A DNA stretch of 64,000 nucleotides from Sphingomonas desiccabilis (GTDB taxonomy: Bacteria; Pseudomonadota; Alphaproteobacteria; Sphingomonadales; Sphingomonadaceae), in assembly GCF_004135605.1 (NCBI RefSeq), contig NZ_SDPT01000001.1, positions 620,001 through 684,000 on the forward strand, written 5' to 3'. Each line of letters begins with the position of its first letter. The first letter of the stretch is position 1. Below the pieces are notes generated by a model. It worked only from the letters and a program-made list of their open reading frames with translations. It was not told the DNA's origin and did no database searches. Positions 25,604 through 34,211 of the stretch are shown here, piece by piece. A program made the position numbers and the translations under genes.

Positions 25604-26617
25604 TCAGACCTCGTAGTACTCCCGGAACCACGTCACGAACTTATCGACACCTTCCTGCACGCTGGTCTGCGGGGCATAGCCGGTCAGCGATCTCAGCAAC
25701 TGCGCATCGGCCCATGTCGCCGGAACATCGCCAGGCTGCATTGGCATGAGGTTGCGCTTGGCGGTACGGCCGGTCGCTTTCTCGATTGCCTCGATGAAGT
25801 CGGTAAGCTGGACAGAGTCCGAATTGCCGATGTTCACCACCCGCCAAGGCGCGACCGGTGACAGGCTATCGCCCGGCGCTACAGCCTCCTCGGGAGCCAG
25901 GCGCAGGGGGGGGGTGTCGATCAGGAGGCGGATCGCTTCGACCAGATCCTCGACATAAGTGAAGTCGCGCTTCATGTCGCCATAATTGTAGACGTCTATG
26001 GGCTTGTTCTCAAGTATAGCCTTGGTAAACTTGAATAGCGCCATGTCCGGCCGTCCCCACGGGCCGTAAACGGTGAAGAAGCGGAACATGGTAATCGGAA
26101 GATCGAATAGGTGCGCGTAGCTGTGGGCTATGTTCTCCGTCGCCTTCTTGGTGGCGGCGTAGAAGGACATCTGATGATCGGCCTTGTCGGTTTCCTGATA
26201 AGGCATCTGGGTATTGGCGCCGAAGGCAGATGACGTGGAGGCCAGCAGCATATGCTGCGGCGGGTACGCGCGCCCGGCTTCCAGCAATTCAAATGTGCCG
26301 ATGATGTTGCTTTCCAAATAGGATCGAGGGTTCTCGATCGAGTAGCGCACGCCTGCCTGGGCCGCGAGGTGCACGACCACGTCGGGCGTCTCGCGCGCAA
26401 AGAGATCCATCAGCAGGCCCGGCGTCTCGACATAATCCTCGATGGCTTGGAAGTGCTCGGACTGAAGAAGCCGGCTCTGACGACGCTGCTTGAGTGAGAC
26501 TTCGTAGTAATCAGTCATCGCATCAAGACCGATCACGCGAAATCCATCCCGGAGCAGGCGCTCGCAGACGAAGCTTCCGATAAACCCGGCCGAGCCGGTG
26601 ACTAGCGCAGTACGCAT
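25604..26617 (-). CDS. UDP-glucuronate 4-epimerase, copy 2
   Basis: The 337-residue SDR has [35 protein letters not shown], the active-site YAATK and [18 protein letters not shown], as in copy 1 (405-1424). It supplies UDP-galacturonate from UDP-glucuronate. It is the only minus-strand gene in this part of the cluster and sits 9 bases from the convergent glycosyltransferase stop, so it may be regulated separately. A short region of G7 (around 25907-25915) is in the coding sequence and is a possible slippage site. Confidence 0.9.
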   Translation of the reverse strand: MRTALVTGSAGFIGSFVCERLLRDGFRVIGLDAMTDYYEVSLKQRRQSRLLQSEHFQAIEDYVETPGLLMDLFARETPDVVVHLAAQAGVRYSIENPRSYLESNIIGTFELLEAGRAYPPQHMLLASTSSAFGANTQMPYQETDKADHQMSFYAATKKATENIAHSYAHLFDLPITMFRFFTVYGPWGRPDMALFKFTKAILENKPIDVYNYGDMKRDFTYVEDLVEAIRLLIDTPPLRLAPEEAVAPGDSLSPVAPWRVVNIGNSDSVQLTDFIEAIEKATGRTAKRNLMPMQPGDVPATWADAQLLRSLTGYAPQTSVQEGVDKFVTWFREYYEV

Positions 26618-26758
26618 TGATCTTTCAATTCCATGTCAAACAGGAGGTGGATGAAATACGGAAACCATGGAGCGTGATTTTTATTAAGCCGGTTTGTACA
26701 TGATGCATGTCATGCCAATTATGCTGCCCTTCACGATACCGCCGGGTGCCTGTCGCAA

Positions 26759-27379
26759 CTATGACAGGGGTTGCTCAACCGAAGCGGCTTGCCCGCCGAC
26801 AAAGTTCGGCCGCTTCCGGATCTCGCGTGCGGGATTTCCGGCGTAAATCGTCCAGGTTGCGAGGCTCTTGAAGGCGACCCCGCCGCCGCCCAATACCGCG
26901 CCCTCGCCGATCGTCACGCCCGGGCCGACCAGGGCACCCGCCGCCACCCATGCGTGGGGCTCGATGGTGATCGGCTTGACGTAAAGCTGGAACGTCTCGG
27001 ACGTTTCGTCATGTGTGCCCGTCAGCAGGCGCGACCATTGAGAAACCACCGCATAGTCGCCGATCACGATCGGCCCCTGCGTGTAGGCGTAACTCTGCCA
27101 GCCCAGGACCGCCCCCCGGCCCATCTCCAAGTTCGGGGGGTACCATATCCGTGCGCTGCCGTAGACGCGCGATCCCGGCGCCATTTTAGCGCCGAACAGG
27201 CGCAGCAGAAAGCGACGCCAGCCATAGAGCTGAGGCGGCGTCCATGCGGCGAACAGCAGCCAGACAAGGTTCCAGACCAGTCGAAGCGCCAAGTGCCGCA
27301 AGGCGAAACTCCGCTCCCGCCCGCGCGTGCCGTATTTCGTGCCAGGCAGGATGCCGCTGCTTGGATCATGCTCCGGCAT
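26759..27379 (-). CDS. WcaF-type acetyltransferase (left-handed beta-helix)
   Basis: The 206-residue protein matches colanic-acid acetyltransferase WcaF: LRLVWNLVWLLFAAWTPPQL then GWRRFLLRLFGAKMAPGSRV, hexapeptide repeats (IVIGDYAVVSQWSRLLTGTH, ITIEPHAWVAAGALVGPGVT, IGEGAVLGGGGVAFK) and the C-terminal YAGNPAREI. It would transfer acetyl from acetyl-CoA onto a sugar of the lipid-linked repeat on the cytoplasmic face. It is last in a leftward run with the esterase and acyltransferase genes. Confidence 0.88.
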   Translation of the reverse strand: MPEHDPSSGILPGTKYGTRGRERSFALRHLALRLVWNLVWLLFAAWTPPQLYGWRRFLLRLFGAKMAPGSRVYGSARIWYPPNLEMGRGAVLGWQSYAYTQGPIVIGDYAVVSQWSRLLTGTHDETSETFQLYVKPITIEPHAWVAAGALVGPGVTIGEGAVLGGGGVAFKSLATWTIYAGNPAREIRKRPNFVGGQAASVEQPLS

Positions 27380-27454
27380 AAACTTTCGTCCCCTTCAAAG
27401 ACGGCAGGGCTCTAGTCGCTACGGCCCGGCCAGGTCGATGGGCAAGTGCGCGTG

Positions 27455-28288
27455 TCACGGCTTCACGTAAGTCCGCAGCGCCGGGACTGCCGCGACCAGG
27501 CGCGGCGCGATCAATCCGGCGATTGCCGCGGCTCCCCGGGAATTGAGATGGATGTAGTCCGCCGTGTAATCGCGCCGTGACGCGTTGCCCGGGGGCAGCG
27601 TCGTACCTGTGGCGGCCGCACGGAGCTCTGCGGCGCTCGGCGGTCGAAGTTCGAAGCCGAGCGCAGCCGCGGGCCCCATCTTTTGATAGAATGCACCGCT
27701 CAGCAGGTCGAGCTCGATGAGCGGGGTACCCGTTCGCGCCGCCACCTCGCGCACCTTCGCAGCGGATGGCGCCATTGTATCGGCGAGCTTCCCGTCGCGG
27801 AAGCCGCGCGTCGCCAGCGGGGTCAGCAGGATCGGCTCGCCGCCCGCGGCGCGCACCTGGGCTACGAAGCGCATAAGGTTGGCGGCGAATGCTTGCGGCG
27901 TCGTTCCAATCGCCGAGTCGTGGCTGAGGTCGTTGGCGCCAAACGCGATCATCACGTACCGCGCGCCGTAGCCCGGAACCGCCAGCTCGCCGAGCGCCAA
28001 CTGCCAGCTGCCCTCGGCGCGGTAGCTCGCACTGCTGCGTCCGCCGCGACCGATCGGCACGCATGCAACAAGCGATGCCACGTGCGAGGCGCAGAAGGCG
28101 CCACCCCACCCGGTTCCCTGAGCGATCGTCGAGTCGCCGGCGAGAATGAGCTTGATCGGCTTCGGGGCCGTCTGCGCGGCGTGCGGCGCTGCATCGCTGC
28201 TGGTGGCCAGGATCGCGGCTGCCGCGGCGAGGAGGTGAAATCCTCGCGCCCGCGGCTTGCCGGGCGAGACGTCAGTGCCGCGGCGCAT
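27455..28288 (-). CDS. Exported SGNH esterase (rhamnogalacturonan acetylesterase-like)
   Basis: The 277-residue protein has a signal peptide (HLLAAAAAILATSSDAAPHA) and the SGNH blocks: LAGDSTIAQGTGWGG (catalytic Ser), GRGGRSSASYRAEG (Gly), FGANDLSH (Asn) and DYIHLNSRGA (Asp-x-x-His). This set is typical of rhamnogalacturonan acetylesterases that remove O-acetyl groups from pectin-like, uronate-containing polymers. Its start overlaps the end of the acyltransferase gene by 17 bases, linking acetylation and periplasmic deacetylation in one operon. An EPS-trimming role is inferred. Confidence 0.85.
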   Translation of the reverse strand: MRRGTDVSPGKPRARGFHLLAAAAAILATSSDAAPHAAQTAPKPIKLILAGDSTIAQGTGWGGAFCASHVASLVACVPIGRGGRSSASYRAEGSWQLALGELAVPGYGARYVMIAFGANDLSHDSAIGTTPQAFAANLMRFVAQVRAAGGEPILLTPLATRGFRDGKLADTMAPSAAKVREVAARTGTPLIELDLLSGAFYQKMGPAAALGFELRPPSAAELRAAATGTTLPPGNASRRDYTADYIHLNSRGAAAIAGLIAPRLVAAVPALRTYVKP

Positions 28289-30101
28289 CGCCGCCGCTCT
28301 GCCCGGCCACCGCGACGATCCTGCGCCACGCGGGCGGCTGCTCGTCGTGCAGTCGCTCCGCCAGGAACGCGGCGCCGAAGCGCGTCAAGTGCCGCCGATC
28401 AGGGGTCATAGGGTTACCCCGATCGTCATAAAAGCGCAATTTCCGGCCGTCCGGGCCGAGCAGATGCAAGAGATTGAGGTAGTCGGCAGGGGGCAAAGTG
28501 CGCTGCAACTGCTCGTTCACGGCCTGCTGCTCAGCCGGAAAGGCAGCGAAGGCGTGTGGACGCTCGGCCATCGACACGCGGCCGAACGGGTTTATGTTGT
28601 AGCCGAAATTCTTCGATCCGATGTAGACTGGCGGCGCTTTCGTCAGCGGTGCCAGCACCTGTGCGTTGTCGGCGATCAATGCGGCGGCTCTATCGGGTTC
28701 GGGATCGCTCAGCGCGACGATGACGAGCGATGCGCTGCGCAGCAGCCCCGCCTTGCCCGCCGGCAAGGGGGATTTGGCAAGATCCGGACTGGAGTAGATA
28801 TAGGCGAAATTCACCCGGTCGAGGATACCCGCCTCTGCGAGCACATTGCCGAAATCGCGCGCGAAGCTGTTGCCGATCAGGACGATATTCGGGCGACCAT
28901 CGGCAGGGAAGACGCTCGTGTCATATTTTCGGATACGCTCATTGTAGTCAATGTACACATCTCCGGCACCGCTGATGTTTGGATAGGTCCAGCGCGGAAA
29001 ACCTTCCGCTACGTGAAACAGCAGGCCGCAGGCGATCAGCGCAGCGGTGGCGAGGCCGACGATCGGCGCGAAGAGACGCAGCGACATCATCCGCGCGCTG
29101 CGGAACGGAGTCTCGACGAAGCGCCAGGTCAGCGTCGCGAGCAGGAAGGTCAGCAGAACGAGGCCTGCCAGCTCCGCCGCGCCGGGCGGCGTCAGGCTGG
29201 CGACCCGCGCGAAGGCGAAAAGCGGCTGATGCCAGAGATAGGCAGAGTAGCTTGTCAGCCCGATGAACACGATCGGCCGCAGCGAGAGCAGACGGAAGGC
29301 GATCGTGCCGGGGCGGCTGAAAAGCAGCACGCCGACTGCGCCGATTACAGGCACCGCTGCGTAGATCGACGGCGATGGGGTATGCTCGTCCAGTATGAAC
29401 ATCGGCATCACCAGCATCAGCAGGCTGACCAGCGAGACCGCGTTGTCCGCCACGCGCTCACGGCGTGGCGCATAGGAAGCGGCGCAGCCCGCCATCAACT
29501 CCCATGCACGCGAAGTAGGCAGGTAGAAGCTTGCTGCCGGGTAGGTCCGCCAGCCATGTTCGGAGACGGCAAAGCTTACCGCACCAAGAAGCAGTATCGC
29601 CGCCAGCTGCTGACGCGCGTTCAGTCGCCAGATCGCTACCAGAAACAACGGGAATACAAGGTAGAACTGCTCCTCGACGCCCAGGCTCCAGGTATGCAGC
29701 AGCGGCTTGAAGCCGCTCTCGAGCTCCCAGTACCCGCTGGTCTTGGCGAGCAGCAAGTTGTTGCAGAAGAGCAGCGTGGCGACGACGCTCTGGCCGAAAT
29801 TCTGCAGAAAGTCAGGTAGCATCAGCCACAGTGCGAACGGCATGCAGCAGGCGAGCACCAGCATTAGGGCGGGCATGATCCGCCGTGCACGGCGCTCGTA
29901 GAAACCGAGCAGGGTATAGTGACTGTCCGCCATGTCGCGGCGCAGGATCGTGGTGATTAGATAGCCCGAGATGACGAAGAAGATATCCACGCCAAGGAAG
30001 CCGCCGCTCACCGCGGTCACACCCGCATGCGCCAGGATGACGGAGGTCACTGCGATCGCGCGCATTCCATCGATGTCGGCGCGATATTTCATCGTTGACA
30101 T
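28272..30101 (-). CDS. OafA/YrhL-type acyltransferase with C-terminal SGNH domain
   Basis: The 609-residue membrane protein has the acyltransferase-3 domain (RADIDGMRAIAVTSVILAHA, GFLGVDIFFVISGYLITTIL, YERRARRIMP, HTWSLGVEEQFYLVFPLFL), ten or so membrane spans to residue ~350, and a periplasmic SGNH-like domain (IVLIGNSFARDFGNVLAEAG, then RHLTRFGAAFLAERLHDEQ). Such proteins O-acetylate surface polysaccharide from the periplasmic side. The catalytic motif is GNS rather than GDS in the SGNH part, so activity there is uncertain. It begins an operon with the esterase and WcaF-like genes. Confidence 0.9.
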   Translation of the reverse strand: MSTMKYRADIDGMRAIAVTSVILAHAGVTAVSGGFLGVDIFFVISGYLITTILRRDMADSHYTLLGFYERRARRIMPALMLVLACCMPFALWLMLPDFLQNFGQSVVATLLFCNNLLLAKTSGYWELESGFKPLLHTWSLGVEEQFYLVFPLFLVAIWRLNARQQLAAILLLGAVSFAVSEHGWRTYPAASFYLPTSRAWELMAGCAASYAPRRERVADNAVSLVSLLMLVMPMFILDEHTPSPSIYAAVPVIGAVGVLLFSRPGTIAFRLLSLRPIVFIGLTSYSAYLWHQPLFAFARVASLTPPGAAELAGLVLLTFLLATLTWRFVETPFRSARMMSLRLFAPIVGLATAALIACGLLFHVAEGFPRWTYPNISGAGDVYIDYNERIRKYDTSVFPADGRPNIVLIGNSFARDFGNVLAEAGILDRVNFAYIYSSPDLAKSPLPAGKAGLLRSASLVIVALSDPEPDRAAALIADNAQVLAPLTKAPPVYIGSKNFGYNINPFGRVSMAERPHAFAAFPAEQQAVNEQLQRTLPPADYLNLLHLLGPDGRKLRFYDDRGNPMTPDRRHLTRFGAAFLAERLHDEQPPAWRRIVAVAGQSGGDAPRH

Positions 30102-30233
30102 GCGACGTTTCTCCGCTCGCTCTTGGGCTTGTCGCCGTGAGGCTGCTTCATCCTGCCCGGCCCTTGCTGCAAACCAGGTGTCGGGCCAGGTGTGGGGCCA
30201 GCCTCCGACCTGGACAGGCCAAGCACACCGACG

Positions 30234-30863
30234 TCAAAACCTCAGCCGTGCCTGCTGGATGACATATCGAGCCCCATCCGGCGTCAGATGGCCGTAGTCG
30301 AACTGCATCACGCGGCCGCCTGGCGCGATGGTGCGGCATTGGCGGTCCGGGCACAGGATGTCTATGACCGAGATGTAGCGGGCGTTCGTCCGTGCGACCG
30401 CGGCGGCGATCTCCCTCTCCGTCTCGAAGGGTTTGCGGGCTTGGTAAATGGACAAGTCGACCGACGGGTCGAGCACCTGCATCGCGAGGATGCGCGGCAG
30501 CGGTTGCGTCCATTCGGGTGCAGGGCCCAGCACGATGACCTTGAAGCCCAGCTGTGTCAGGGCATCGACGCGACGGGTCAGCGGTCCGCCGTCCTGAGGC
30601 CGCCAGCGCGCGGCGATCACCACGGTGCCGACCTTCGATCCAGGCACCAGCACGTCGTCGAACACAGTGTCCATGACCTGGCGGCAGCGCCGCGCGGCAT
30701 AGCCGTCGGCAACGGGCCGGCAACCCGATGCGGTGCCTTGCAGCACGTTGATGCCTTCGATCGCCTTCAGGCCGGGATACAGGTGGGCGGCATGGCTGTC
30801 GCCCACCAGCATCACGTTGGGCCGAGCCAGATCGATGCGGAAGCAGGCGTCCCGGTCGAACAA
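30234..30863 (-). CDS. Isolated SGNH domain of an acyltransferase-3 protein (probably truncated)
   Basis: The frame encodes only the periplasmic SGNH half of an OafA-type protein: VMLVGDSHAAHLYPGLKAIE (catalytic Ser), TASGCRP, VVIAARW, and DYGHLTPDGARYVIQQARL at the end (Asp/His). The matching sequence continues upstream of the TTG at 30863 in the same frame (PIGPTSTGQCFLNNDAADFN) without an ATG, up to a stop near 30950, and the membrane acyltransferase domain is absent. No signal peptide is present, so export of a free protein is doubtful. It is best read as the 3' part of a truncated gene. Confidence 0.7.
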   Translation of the reverse strand: MFDRDACFRIDLARPNVMLVGDSHAAHLYPGLKAIEGINVLQGTASGCRPVADGYAARRCRQVMDTVFDDVLVPGSKVGTVVIAARWRPQDGGPLTRRVDALTQLGFKVIVLGPAPEWTQPLPRILAMQVLDPSVDLSIYQARKPFETEREIAAAVARTNARYISVIDILCPDRQCRTIAPGGRVMQFDYGHLTPDGARYVIQQARLRF

Positions 30864-31226
30864 GTTGAAATCGGCGGCGTCGTTGTTGAGGAAGCACTGG
30901 CCCGTCGATGTCGGGCCGATAGGCGATAGCGGGATTATGCGGAGCCTTCATCTTGGCAGGTGCCGGGTCCGTCCACGGGCGGGCGCCTTGCTCCTGGCCA
31001 TCGTCTTCCGAGCCACCGCACCGTCTTGCACCATCTCTCTCAGACCCAACGGCAGACGTCGTTCGGCATGGCGCGCAGCCCCCATTTGCTTAGCCATTGG
31101 CGGTTCCTTGCTGCAACTGCGAAAACAATGCAATGCCCTTAGGCGGCATCGGTCTCGGCGATGCCGCGGCATTTTCCGCCTCGGTGATGCCAGGAACCTG
31201 ATGCTGTTCTGGAGGAGGTCTGGGTG
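30864..31226. other. Region between the SGNH fragment and the glycosyltransferase operon
   Basis: The left ~80 bases still encode SGNH-domain sequence without a start. The rest contains no recognisable gene; a 49-codon minus-strand frame (30948-31097) with AAGGA upstream is possible but has no recognisable features. The segment 31140-31180 holds short inverted GCCGAGG/GCCGCGG-like repeats. The promoter of the rightward operon starting at 31227 must lie here. Confidence 0.4.
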
Positions 31227-32345
31227 ATGAAGCGGTTGGTCGTTATTTTGGGGCTGCTGCCGCCGCCGGTCACCGGCGCCGCCAAGAACACCGCGCTCAT
31301 GATCGAGGAAGCGAAGGTGGCTGGCGCCGAGGTCATCGCCATTCCGACCAGCGGCGGCGAACATGCGCTTCAGCGCTCCGTCCGCTATCACTTGCGAAGG
31401 CTTGGTCACGCCCGCCGGACACTCGGCCGGCTCCGTGCCGCCGCGCATGCGCCTGGGGAGATGCGGACGCTCTACCTCGTTCCCGATGGTGGCCGCGGGC
31501 TGGTCTATACCTATTTCTATCTCCGCTTCAGCGCTGCCCGCTTTGCGCAGGTCTTCCTGCATCACCGCACCTTCGGCTATATCGATGCGCCATCGCCCTG
31601 GATGACCAGGATCATTGCACTACTGGGCCGGCGCGCCACGCACATATTCCTCTCGGAAGGCCAGCGGGCCGCTTTCGAGCGCGTATACGGGCCGCAAACG
31701 GCAATGATCTCGACCAACGCGCTCTACGTCGAGCCGCGCCGGCCCGAGAAGGTGGCTGACGTGCTCACGCTCGGCCACCTCAGCAATCTGTGCGAGCTCA
31801 AGGGCTTCCACGATGTCGTCGCCACGTTCGAGGCTGCGGTGAAGGCCGGCCTGCCGGTCCGGCTGAAGCTTGCCGGCCCGGTCGTCGAGCTGACGGTACA
31901 GGCGGAGATCAATCGGCTGATCGAGCAATATCCCGATCTGGTCGAGGTGTTCGGGCCGCTGGGCGGCGTGGCGAAGGACGCGTTCTACGATCTGCTCGAC
32001 GTGTTCCTGTTTCCGACCCGTTGGCCGCAGGAAGCCCAGCCCAACGTGGTATACGAGGCCTATGCCGGCGGAGCTTGTAACATCGCGTTCGGCCGAGGCT
32101 CGATCCCGGAAATGATCCCGGCGGATCTCGGCCTGATCGTCCCGGTCGGCGGCGATTTTGCGCAGGCCGCGCTGCCCTATCTCGAAGCCTTCTGGCGCGA
32201 ACGGCACGATCCCGCGCCCCGGAACGCGAAGCTTCATGCCTGGATCGCGGAACAAGTGACTCTCTCGGCATCGCAGCGGCGCACGGTGATGGCAGCGATC
32301 GCGGGAGATGGCGGCATGACCGGCTCTGCTCCGCTCCACGCCTGA
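31227..32345 (+). CDS. Glycosyltransferase family 4 protein
   Basis: The 372-residue GT-B enzyme starts MKRLVVILGLLPPPVTGAAK with GGAGGAGG upstream. The N-terminal acceptor domain is followed by the donor domain with LGHLSNLCELKGFHDVVATF, LKLAGPV and VFLFPTRWPQEAQPNVVYEA, where the E-x7-E-like motif is expected. It opens the rightward operon with the beta-helix protein, Wzx, Wzy, acetyltransferase and second GT4. Donor and linkage are not predictable. Confidence 0.85.
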   Translation: MKRLVVILGLLPPPVTGAAKNTALMIEEAKVAGAEVIAIPTSGGEHALQRSVRYHLRRLGHARRTLGRLRAAAHAPGEMRTLYLVPDGGRGLVYTYFYLRFSAARFAQVFLHHRTFGYIDAPSPWMTRIIALLGRRATHIFLSEGQRAAFERVYGPQTAMISTNALYVEPRRPEKVADVLTLGHLSNLCELKGFHDVVATFEAAVKAGLPVRLKLAGPVVELTVQAEINRLIEQYPDLVEVFGPLGGVAKDAFYDLLDVFLFPTRWPQEAQPNVVYEAYAGGACNIAFGRGSIPEMIPADLGLIVPVGGDFAQAALPYLEAFWRERHDPAPRNAKLHAWIAEQVTLSASQRRTVMAAIAGDGGMTGSAPLHA

Positions 32346-32351
32346 CGCGTT

Positions 32352-34202
32352 ATGCCGTTCCTGCGCACGCCGTTGTGGATGCTCGCTCTGGCTGCGAGCG
32401 CGGGCGGCGCATCGATGTTCGGTGGCGCGCTAGCCGCCCCTCCAGAAAAGCACGCGCTGGTCCTTCGCGTGGCCGCCGACGGCGACGACGCCAACGATGC
32501 GCTGACCCGCCCCGTTCGCACTGTTGCGCGCGCGCTCGCCATGGCGCGCACGTTGCGCGCGCGCGGGAAGGATGACCGGGTCATCGAGATCGCGCTCACC
32601 GGGGGAACCTATTGGCTCGACCGGCCGATTCGGATCGGCGCGGCGGATTCCGGCACCCCCGGTGCGCCGCTGACTCTCCGGGCGGAAGGCCAGGCGCCGG
32701 TGCTGATCGCCGGCGGCCCGGTGCTATCGCAGTGGCGTCCCGCCGGCGACGGCACGGTGGAGGCGGCACTGCCGGCCGGAGCGACCTGCCCGGCGCAGCT
32801 CTTCGTCAACGGTTCGCGCCGCGACCGGTCCCGTTTGCCGCAGACCGGCTTCTTCCTGATTGGCGCGGTTGCGCCTTCGTCCACGTATCTGGCGGATCGT
32901 TTCCAGGCACGATCGGGCGACCTGCCCCCCAATTTCGTGCCTGCCCCCGATACGCAGGCCGTCGTGCTCGACACCTGGAACGTCAGCCGGGTGCGCGTGA
33001 TGGGCTATGACCCGGCGACACGTACACTCCGGCTGCAGCGCGGCATCCCCGGACACAATTCGCATCGGCTGGCCGCGGGCATCCCCTATTTCCTCGACAA
33101 TGTTTCCGCTGGCCCGCTTCCGCTCGGGGCATGGCTGTGCAATCCGCGGGAGGGCCGTGTCCGCTATCGTCCGACCGCAGCGGAGGCGGGAAAGCCGCTC
33201 ACCGCCGCGGCGCCTGTCCTCTCCAGCCTCTTGCGGATCGAGGGCGCGGCCGGCGTACCTGTCCATGACATCGTCGTGCGGGGACTCCGCTTCGCCTTCG
33301 CCGGGTGGGATATGCCCGCGACAGGCTGGGTCGGCCATGTCGACGAAGTGGGAGCCGGCGCGGCCATCGCGCTCGGCCGCTGCCGCGCGATTCGCCTCGA
33401 GCGGCTGGAGGTCGCGCACACGGGCGGGGCAGGAGTCGGAATCGCCGGAGGATGCAGCGATGTCGAACTCAGCGACGGCAGCCTGACCGATCTGGGCGGC
33501 GGCGGCGTGATGATCGGCAGCGGCATCCGGAGGGTGCCGGTGGGATCGGACTGGGCGGAGACCTTCGCGCGCGAGGGGGGCGTGACACACGATGTGCGCA
33601 TCCTACGCAACCGCTTCGCCAGCTTGGGCCGAGTGCTGATCGGCAGCGCGGGGATATGGAGCGGACAGGCGCATCACGTCGCGATCGTCGGCAACGAGGT
33701 CTCCGACCTGTTCTACAGCGGTATATCCATTGGCTGGCACTACGGCGGCGGCCCCGGCGTGACTGAAGGAAACCTGGTCGAAAACAACAGCGTCAAAAAC
33801 TACGGCCAAGGCGTCCTGTCGGACATGGGGGGCATTTACACCCTTGGCCCGCAACCCGGCACGGTCGTTCGCCGCAATCGCGTCTCGGCCGGCCGGGCTC
33901 GGGACTATGGCGGCTGGGGCCTCTATGCAGACGAGCTGAGCAGCGGCATCACGTTCTCCGACAATACCGTGAGTGACACATCGAGCGCAGGTATTCACGT
34001 CCACCGACCCGGCGCCACGCTGACCTTCGCGCGCAACATCGTGCGCAACGCCGGCGAGGCAGGCATCCGCTGTACCCCGCGCAGGGCGGAAGCGGACGTT
34101 CGCTTTGTCGACAACCGGCTGCAGCTCGCACCCGGCACGGCTGAGCGGCTATACTGCGAGCTTCCTCAATATCGCTTTGTACGCCGTGACGCGAAGGACT
34201 AG
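32352..34202 (+). CDS. Exported right-handed parallel beta-helix protein
   Basis: The 616-residue protein has a signal peptide (MPFLRTPLWMLALAASAGGA to about residue 29) and a beta-helix N-cap (VAADGDDANDALTRPVRTVA, as in DUF1565/pectate-lyase-like proteins), then TGGTYWLDRPIRI. Repeated coils occur from residue ~330 to 590 (IRLERLEVAHTGGAGVGIAG, then HHVAIVGNEVSDLFYSGISI, SGITFSDNTVSDTSSAGIHV). This fold is used by polysaccharide lyases and epimerases and by EPS-processing proteins such as AlgG/AlgX partners. Its place between a glycosyltransferase and Wzx suggests a periplasmic lyase or tailoring role on this polymer. The catalytic site is not identifiable. Confidence 0.8.
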   Translation: MPFLRTPLWMLALAASAGGASMFGGALAAPPEKHALVLRVAADGDDANDALTRPVRTVARALAMARTLRARGKDDRVIEIALTGGTYWLDRPIRIGAADSGTPGAPLTLRAEGQAPVLIAGGPVLSQWRPAGDGTVEAALPAGATCPAQLFVNGSRRDRSRLPQTGFFLIGAVAPSSTYLADRFQARSGDLPPNFVPAPDTQAVVLDTWNVSRVRVMGYDPATRTLRLQRGIPGHNSHRLAAGIPYFLDNVSAGPLPLGAWLCNPREGRVRYRPTAAEAGKPLTAAAPVLSSLLRIEGAAGVPVHDIVVRGLRFAFAGWDMPATGWVGHVDEVGAGAAIALGRCRAIRLERLEVAHTGGAGVGIAGGCSDVELSDGSLTDLGGGGVMIGSGIRRVPVGSDWAETFAREGGVTHDVRILRNRFASLGRVLIGSAGIWSGQAHHVAIVGNEVSDLFYSGISIGWHYGGGPGVTEGNLVENNSVKNYGQGVLSDMGGIYTLGPQPGTVVRRNRVSAGRARDYGGWGLYADELSSGITFSDNTVSDTSSAGIHVHRPGATLTFARNIVRNAGEAGIRCTPRRAEADVRFVDNRLQLAPGTAERLYCELPQYRFVRRDAKD

Positions 34203-34211
34203 GCCGCTGCC

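Noticed and set aside
30948..31097. 49-codon minus-strand frame with AAGGA upstream
   Set aside because: Highly Arg-rich, no homology recognised, and it lies directly before a truncated gene; support rests on the ribosome site only.
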